This document shows positions 59,485-64,000 of a DNA stretch of 64,000 nt, piece after piece. Numbering within the stretch: position 1 is the stretch's first letter; every line of letters starts with the position of its first letter. The translations under genes were made by a program, and so were the position numbers. The notes under the pieces are model-generated. The model ran no database searches and was not told the DNA's origin. It was given only the letters and a program-made list of their open reading frames with translations. The stretch spans positions 124,001 through 188,000 of the forward strand of contig JAIOXZ010000002.1 of NCBI GenBank assembly GCA_021741355.1, written 5' to 3'. Source of the stretch: Caulobacter sp. GTDB lineage: Bacteria; Pseudomonadota; Alphaproteobacteria; Caulobacterales; Caulobacteraceae.

Positions 59485-59500
59485 TTAAGACCTGATTAAC
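59485..59500. promoter_or_regulatory. CtrA binding site (full box)
   Basis: TTAA (59485-59488), N7, TTAAC (59496-59500) matches the Caulobacter CtrA consensus TTAA-N7-TTAAC exactly. It is 25 bp from the start of the minus-strand secreted-protein gene and 124 bp from the plus-strand HWE kinase. Confidence 0.7.
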
Positions 59501-59623
59501 CATACCCAATTGCGGCGCCTGGCCGCTCCGCCAGTCCCGCGCTCAACATGGCTTTCAGGGAACAAAGTTGGCGTCTAGGCTCTTTGTCAGCAGTGGTCGC
59601 TTACGGAGGCGGGGCGAGACCGC

Positions 59624-61174
59624 ATGACATCGCCGGACGACGCGGCCATCGGGACGACGACGCCTGACTTCCTGCGCGGCGGCGGCGAGATGGGCGACAT
59701 CATTCGCGCCCACGACTGGGCCGCCTCACCGCTCGGACCGCCGCGGACCTGGCCCGCAGCATTGAAGATGGCGGTCCGTCTGGTCCTGTCCACCGGCCAC
59801 CCGATGTTCCTGTGGTGGGGCCCCGATCTCATCCAGTTCTACAACGACGCCTACCGCCGCTCGATCGGCCCGGAACGCCATCCGGCCGCCATTGGTCAGC
59901 GCGGTCGGGATTGCTGGGAAGAAATCTGGCCGATCATCGGACCCCAGATCGAGCAGGTGATGGCCGGCGGCGAACCGACCTGGAACGAGAACGCGCTGGT
60001 TCCCATCACCCGCAATGGCCGGCTTGAGGACGTCTACTGGACCTACAGCTACGGGCCCGTGCACGACGAGGGAGCGCCCAACGGGGTCGGCGGCGTGCTG
60101 GTGGTCTGCACAGAAACCACCGAGACGGTGCTCGCCGAACAGAAGCGTGCGGATCTGGTCAAGCGGTGGCGGCGACTGTTCGACCAGGCGCCCAGCTTCA
60201 TGTGCATCACCGGCGGGCCGGACCACGTCTTCGAGTTCGTCAACGACGCCCATGTGGCGCTGTTCGCCAGCCAGGACTGGATCGACCGGCCGATCCGCGA
60301 AGCCTTCTCCGATGTTGCCGACCAGGGCTTCCATGACGTCTTCGACCGGGTCTACGCCACAGGCGAGCGGGTCGTTCTTGAGGCCGCGCCCGTCCGGTTT
60401 CGCCCGGCGCGCGGCGCGCGGGAAACGGTCCGCTATCTCGACTACGTCTGCGCCCCGATCACCGGCGACGACGGCGAGGTGATCGGCATCTTCTGCCAGG
60501 GTGTGGACATCACCGCGCGTCGGGAGGCGGAGCATCATCTGCGCCTGATGATCAACGAGCTGAATCACCGGGTGAAGAACTCCCTCGCCACGGTCCAGGC
60601 CATCGCCGCCCAGACCCTGCACGGCGACGGGGTGCCCGCCCGCGTCCGCGAGGCCCTCACCGAACGGCTGATCGCCCTGGCGCGGGCGCACGACGTGCTG
60701 ACCGACGAGAAATGGGCCGGCGCCAGCCTGCGCGAGATCGCCGGCCAGGCGGCCGCGCCGCATCTGTCCTCCGACCATCAGGACCGGTTCGTTATCGAGG
60801 GTCCGGCTGTGAATCTGCCGCCGCGCAGCGCCATCGCGGTCGCCCTGGCGCTGCATGAACTGGCGACCAACGCGGCCAAGTACGGCGCGCTGTCGGTTCT
60901 CGAGGGCCGTGTGCGGATCAAATGGACTGCGTCGCTGGAAGCGGGTGGGGACGTGCGCCTGCACATGACCTGGCGGGAAAGCGGCGGCCCGCCCGTGAAC
61001 GCGCCCGCCACACGCGGCTTTGGCTCCCGGCTGATCGAGCGCGGCCTGGCGGCGGAGCTGCGGGGCAGGGTCCGGATCGACTATCCGGCGACGGGCGTGG
61101 TCTGCACGGCTGATGCGGTGATCGCCGCCGAGTCCCCGACAGACTGGGCGGCGGAGGCGGACCTCACCTTCTGA
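59624..61174 (+). CDS. PAS-PAS-HWE sensor histidine kinase
   Basis: A 516-aa soluble kinase. First PAS-like region at residues ~35-165 ('MFLWWGPDLIQFYNDAYRRSIG', 'WTYSYGPVHDEG'), second at ~180-300 ('FVNDAHVALFASQDWIDRPIREAF', 'ICQGVDITARREAE'-type end). HWE kinase box 'ELNHRVKNSLATVQAIAAQTL' (His ~315), 'ALHELATNAAKYGALS', 'GFGSRLIERGLA'. No receiver domain, unlike the two hybrids at 16-20 kb. A GGAAC at 59559-59563 lacks a CGTT at the right distance, so SigT control is not supported. Confidence 0.9.
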   Translation: MTSPDDAAIGTTTPDFLRGGGEMGDIIRAHDWAASPLGPPRTWPAALKMAVRLVLSTGHPMFLWWGPDLIQFYNDAYRRSIGPERHPAAIGQRGRDCWEEIWPIIGPQIEQVMAGGEPTWNENALVPITRNGRLEDVYWTYSYGPVHDEGAPNGVGGVLVVCTETTETVLAEQKRADLVKRWRRLFDQAPSFMCITGGPDHVFEFVNDAHVALFASQDWIDRPIREAFSDVADQGFHDVFDRVYATGERVVLEAAPVRFRPARGARETVRYLDYVCAPITGDDGEVIGIFCQGVDITARREAEHHLRLMINELNHRVKNSLATVQAIAAQTLHGDGVPARVREALTERLIALARAHDVLTDEKWAGASLREIAGQAAAPHLSSDHQDRFVIEGPAVNLPPRSAIAVALALHELATNAAKYGALSVLEGRVRIKWTASLEAGGDVRLHMTWRESGGPPVNAPATRGFGSRLIERGLAAELRGRVRIDYPATGVVCTADAVIAAESPTDWAAEADLTF

Positions 61175-61721
61175 GGACGCGCGGCGTCGCGGGCGGTCCA
61201 TCGCGCAGCAGCGCCTGCAGCAGATCGCCGAGCCCTTCCGGAAATATGGTCTCCGCGCTGATGGCGATGTCCTCGGGCGACCACCATTGCATGCCTTTCA
61301 CCACCCGCCGCTCCAGTTCGGTCCAGTGGTGGTCGATGACCTCCTCATGGAACGCGGTGGCCAGGAAATAGTGTTCGACCATCCGCCGCGGCTCACCCTC
61401 GACAGTCAGGATATGCTCGCGAATCCAGACCACGGGCCCCAGATCGACCTCGGCGTGGCCGGTCTCCTCGAACAGCTCCCGGCGCGCGGCGTCCTCCAGG
61501 GCTTCGCCCTCGTCGACGCCGCCGCCGACGGTGCACCACCAGCCGCCCGGGCCGGTGGCGTCGTCCTCGAAGCGCATCAGCAGCAGCCGGCCGGCCGGCG
61601 AGAACAGCAGCAGCCGGACGGTCAGCCGCTCCCGAGGCTCTAGACCGTCCGCTGCGCCCGGTCCTTGTCGTTGGTCGACTTGATCATGTCCTTCACGGCC
61701 TGCCACTGGTCGTCGCCCCAT
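61164..61721 (-). CDS. NUDIX hydrolase
   Basis: The NUDIX box is visible as 'GGGVDEGEALEDAARRELFEETGHAEV' (GX5EX7REUXEEXGU). The domain starts at 'LTVRLLLFSPAGRLLLMRF', but no ATG lies just before it. Candidate starts are ATG 61721 and GTG 61706, which would overlap the preceding SDR gene by 67-82 bp, or a CTG near 61627. I give the longest form. It hydrolyses a nucleoside diphosphate-linked substrate, identity unknown. Confidence 0.8.
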   Translation of the reverse strand: MGRRPVAGREGHDQVDQRQGPGAADGLEPRERLTVRLLLFSPAGRLLLMRFEDDATGPGGWWCTVGGGVDEGEALEDAARRELFEETGHAEVDLGPVVWIREHILTVEGEPRRMVEHYFLATAFHEEVIDHHWTELERRVVKGMQWWSPEDIAISAETIFPEGLGDLLQALLRDGPPATPRVLRR

Positions 61722-62554
61722 TCAGTCATGCGGGAGAAGTTGCCGCCGCTGGCATTGTACTGACCGCCGTCGATGGCGATGGTCTGGCCGTTCACATACT
61801 CCGACCCCTTCGACAGAAGATAGACCGCCAGATTGGCCAGCTCGGCCATCTCGCCGACCCGGTTCATCGGGTTGCCGCTCATGTTCTCGTAGGCGCTCTG
61901 CTGCTGACCGGGATTGAGACGGGCGCTCATGCCCTCGGTCGGGAAGGGACCCGGCGCGATGGCGTTGAAGCGGATGCCCTTGGGGCCCCATTCCACGGCC
62001 AGCGACTGTGTCATGACGTTCAGGCCCGCCTTGGACATGGCGCTGGGCACCGTGAACGGGCCGCCGTTCCATACCCAGGTGGTCAGGATCGAGATCACCG
62101 ACGCCTTGCGGCCCTCGGCGATCCAGCGCTTGCCGCATTCCAGGGTGACGAAGAACGAGCCGCGGAAGACGATGTTGGCGATGGCGTCGAAGCCGCGGGG
62201 CGAGAGGTCCTCGGTGCGGCTGATGAAGTTGCCGGCAGCGTTGTTGACCAGGCCCGTCAGCGCCCCGCCGTCGGCCCAGATCGTATCGATCATATCCTTG
62301 ATCGCCTCGGGCACGCGGATGTCGCAGGGGATGCCGACGACCTTGCCCGGGCTGTCCGGGTGTGCCGCCATCAGTTCCTTCGCCGTCTCCTCGAGCACCA
62401 CGCCGCGCCGGCCGCAGATGTAGACCTCGGCGCCCAGCATCAGGCAGGCCTCGGCCATCACCTTGCCAAGGCCCGTCCCGCCACCGGTGATCAGGATCCG
62501 CTCCCCGTTCATCAGGCCGGGGCGGTACATCAGGTCGTCAGGTTTGAAGGTCAT
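61640..62554 (-). CDS. SDR oxidoreductase, 2,4-dienoyl-CoA reductase-like
   Basis: A 304-aa SDR. Dinucleotide motif 'ILITGGGTGLGKVMAEACLMLGAEVYICGRR', 'VNNAAGNFISRTEDLS', and active-site region 'TVPSAMSKAGLNVMTQSLAVEWGPKGIRFNAIAPGPFPTEGM'. The usual YxxxK is replaced by SxxxK, as in mammalian-type 2,4-dienoyl-CoA reductases, and 'NAAGNF' fits that family too. Likely role: NADPH-dependent reduction of dienoyl-CoA from unsaturated fatty acids. It overlaps the NUDIX frame. Confidence 0.87.
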   Translation of the reverse strand: MTFKPDDLMYRPGLMNGERILITGGGTGLGKVMAEACLMLGAEVYICGRRGVVLEETAKELMAAHPDSPGKVVGIPCDIRVPEAIKDMIDTIWADGGALTGLVNNAAGNFISRTEDLSPRGFDAIANIVFRGSFFVTLECGKRWIAEGRKASVISILTTWVWNGGPFTVPSAMSKAGLNVMTQSLAVEWGPKGIRFNAIAPGPFPTEGMSARLNPGQQQSAYENMSGNPMNRVGEMAELANLAVYLLSKGSEYVNGQTIAIDGGQYNASGGNFSRMTEWGDDQWQAVKDMIKSTNDKDRAQRTV

Positions 62555-62624
62555 GGCGGCTCTCCCTGTTTTCTCCAGAAGGGTCCGCCTTACGGTAGGG
62601 CGGTCAAGCGCCTAGGTTAGGGCC

Positions 62625-63104
62625 ATGAGCGTCGCCTTCACCAAGGAAGAGGACTACGAGTCGGTCGCGGCCAACCTGCCGGACCGGCCGATATCGCCTC
62701 ACCCAAATCTCGTTACCCCGCTGGGGATGGCGCAGATCGAGGCCGCGCTGGCCGAGGCGCGCACGGCGATGGCTGCGGCCAAGTCCGGCAGCGATGTCAG
62801 CGCGGACCGCACCGCCATGGCCCGGGCGACCCGCGACCTGCGCTACTGGTCCTCCCGCCGGGCGACCGCCCAGTTGGTCGAGCGCGGCGAGGACGACGGC
62901 AGCCTGCGGTTCGGCGACGCCGTGACGTTCGAGCGCGAGGACGGCCGCCGCCAGACCTTCCGTATCGTCGGCGAGGACGAGGCCGATCCGGCGAAGGGCA
63001 GCGTGTCGTACATCTCGCCGCTGGGTCAGGCATTGCTGGGCAAGTCCGTCGGCGACGAAGCGGTGCTGGCGGGCGCGCCGGTCGAGATCGTGGCGATCGG
63101 CTGA
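62625..63104 (+). CDS. GreA/GreB-family transcript elongation or Rnk-like factor
   Basis: A 159-aa protein with an N-terminal helical region (residues ~30-80) and a C-terminal FKBP-like GreA/GreB domain ('LRFGDAVTFEREDGRRQTFRIVGEDEADPAKGSVSYISPLGQALLGKSVGDEAVL'). The 'SPLGxALLGKxxGDE' motif is diagnostic. The coiled-coil tip acidic residues needed for transcript cleavage are not obvious, so it may be a regulator rather than a classical GreA. Divergent from the SDR gene. Confidence 0.87.
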   Translation: MSVAFTKEEDYESVAANLPDRPISPHPNLVTPLGMAQIEAALAEARTAMAAAKSGSDVSADRTAMARATRDLRYWSSRRATAQLVERGEDDGSLRFGDAVTFEREDGRRQTFRIVGEDEADPAKGSVSYISPLGQALLGKSVGDEAVLAGAPVEIVAIG

Positions 63105-63116
63105 CGCTCCTTCCCT

Positions 63117-63154
63117 TTCATCCCGCCTCTGCGCTTCGCTTCGGCCGGGATGAC
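63117..63154. repeat. Palindromic intergenic repeat, family B (short form)
   Basis: TCATCCCG (63118-63125) and CCGGGATGAC (63145-63154) form a hairpin in the 79-bp gap before the methyltransferase gene. The arms match those at 3728-3842. Confidence 0.7.
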
Positions 63155-63183
63155 AGTTGGGGGAAAGGCGCTATAGGGACCGC

Positions 63184-64000
63184 GTGACTGATCAATCTCC
63201 CCTTTTCGGCGTCTACGGCGCCCCGCCGCGCGAGGTGGCCGAGGCGGCCGCCGGCGCGATCCAGTTTTCGCCGCTCGTCCCCGGCAGCGCGCGTCTCGAG
63301 GACCTGGCCGAGGGCGCCCTCGCCGGCGTCACCCTGCTGGCGCCCCCGGGCACGGTCGAGCGCCGCTACGCCATGGCGCAAAGCCTGCGCGTCCTGTCGC
63401 CCGAGGGTCTGCTGACCATCGCCGCGCTCAAGGACAAGGGTGGCTCGCGCCTGCGCAAGGAGCTCGAGGCCTTCGGCTGCGCGGTCAACGAGGAGTCGCG
63501 GCGGCACCACCGCATCTGCACCGTCCGCCGCCCCGCAACGCCTGTGGGCCTGGACGAGGCCATCGCCGATGGCGCGCCGCGCTTCCATGAGGGCCTGGGC
63601 GCCTGGACCCAGCCCGGCGTGTTCAGCTGGGACCGGGTCGACCCGGGCAGCGCCCTGCTGGTCAAGACCCTGACGCCGCTGGCCGGCAAGGGCGCGGATT
63701 TCGGTGCGGGCATCGGCTTCCTGTCGAAGGCCGCCCTCGCCTATCCCAAGGTTGAAAGCCTGCTGCTGATCGACAGTGACCGGCGGGCGATTGAGGCGGC
63801 CCGGCGCAACATCGACGACCCGCGCGCGACCTTCGCCTGGGCCGACGTGCGCGCCGCCGGGATCGAGCCGGGCAGCCTCGATTTCGTGATCATGAACCCG
63901 CCGTTCCACGACGGCGGGGCCGAGGACAAGCAGCTGGGCCAGACCTTCATCCGTCAGGCCGCCGGCGCCCTGCGCCGCAGCGGGACCCTGTGGATCGTCG
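63184..64000 (+). CDS. RsmC-like class I SAM methyltransferase (cut by window end)
   Basis: 272 codons are visible; the gene runs off the window. The N-terminal half is a degenerate methyltransferase-like domain ('VYGAPPREVAEAAAGAIQFS', 'GLLTIAALKDKGGSRLRKELEAFG'). The C-terminal half has SAM motif 'GADFGAGIGFLSKAALAYP' and catalytic 'FVIMNPPFHDGG' (NPPFH). This matches the two-domain RsmC/RlmG layout that methylates guanine N2 in ribosomal RNA. The GTG start at 63184 was found by direct translation. Confidence 0.83.
   Translation, partial: MTDQSPLFGVYGAPPREVAEAAAGAIQFSPLVPGSARLEDLAEGALAGVTLLAPPGTVERRYAMAQSLRVLSPEGLLTIAALKDKGGSRLRKELEAFGCAVNEESRRHHRICTVRRPATPVGLDEAIADGAPRFHEGLGAWTQPGVFSWDRVDPGSALLVKTLTPLAGKGADFGAGIGFLSKAALAYPKVESLLLIDSDRRAIEAARRNIDDPRATFAWADVRAAGIEPGSLDFVIMNPPFHDGGAEDKQLGQTFIRQAAGALRRSGTLWIV

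Noticed and set aside
59559..59585. Possible SigT promoter before the 59624 HWE kinase (GGAAC present)
   Set aside because: The -10 position at 16-17 bp reads CTCT or GCTC rather than CGTT.

Overview
The window is GC-rich (roughly two thirds G+C) DNA with dense, short-spaced genes. It comes from an alphaproteobacterium of the Caulobacteraceae, most likely Phenylobacterium or Caulobacter-like. The evidence is the phosphorelay gene chpT, the conserved neighbourhood chpT / cheY-like / cheR followed by the general stress response (GSR) locus phyK-sigT-nepR / phyR, a full CtrA box near 59.49 kb, and several HWE-family histidine kinases. No IS element, prophage or CRISPR array was seen. The first gene (malic enzyme) and the last (an RsmC-like methyltransferase) run off the ends.

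Layout. 0-7.3 kb: malic enzyme, dapB, cysQ plus a DUF3553 gene, chpT, a coupled response regulator / cheR / sulfotransferase-like trio, and a cytochrome P450. 7.3-16.2 kb: a GSR island. It holds the core regulators (PhyK, SigT/EcfG, NepR, PhyR) and nine exact matches to the EcfG-type promoter GGAAC-N16/17-CGTT. The matches drive nepR-sigT-phyK, phyR, an entericidin-like lipoprotein, a small membrane protein, a putative sRNA that looks like GsrN, a glycine-zipper lipoprotein, a lipid-kinase/phosphoesterase operon, a YqjD/YqjE-like pair upstream of superoxide dismutase, and a DUF1328 protein. 16.2-20.0 kb: two hybrid HWE kinases with C-terminal receiver domains. 20-27.4 kb: a CoA-transferase, a DUF4142 lipoprotein, an ABC ATPase with a permease fused to an M1 aminopeptidase, and a tyrosine phosphatase. 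27.4-32 kb: lptB-lptA-lptC-rnd, tRNA-Leu(CAG), an NDUFA9-like protein and uppP. 32-38.2 kb: gltD-gltB. 38.2-40.5 kb: two divergent citrate-synthase-family genes, one with an N-terminal DNA-binding domain. 40.5-49.7 kb: metabolic genes (CDF transporter, GST/FzlA-like, queG, argE-like, purU, FKBP, threonine ammonia-lyase, CelD-like acyltransferase, amidohydrolase). 49.7-53.1 kb: engB-yidC-rnpA-rpmH. 53.1-64 kb: lipid/xenobiotic catabolism genes with two TetR regulators, a small Cys-rich secreted protein with a CtrA box, another HWE kinase, NUDIX, a 2,4-dienoyl-CoA-reductase-like SDR, a GreA-type protein and the methyltransferase.

How it fits together. In the known GSR circuit, phosphorylated PhyR binds NepR and releases SigT. 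Here SigT promoters sit in front of its own regulators and in front of adjacent envelope, redox and lipid genes and an sRNA, so much of the regulon is physically clustered with its switch. Five families of intergenic palindromic repeats are scattered between genes; one 145-bp composite is present as an inverted pair flanking the engB-yidC-rnpA-rpmH-quinone oxidoreductase block.
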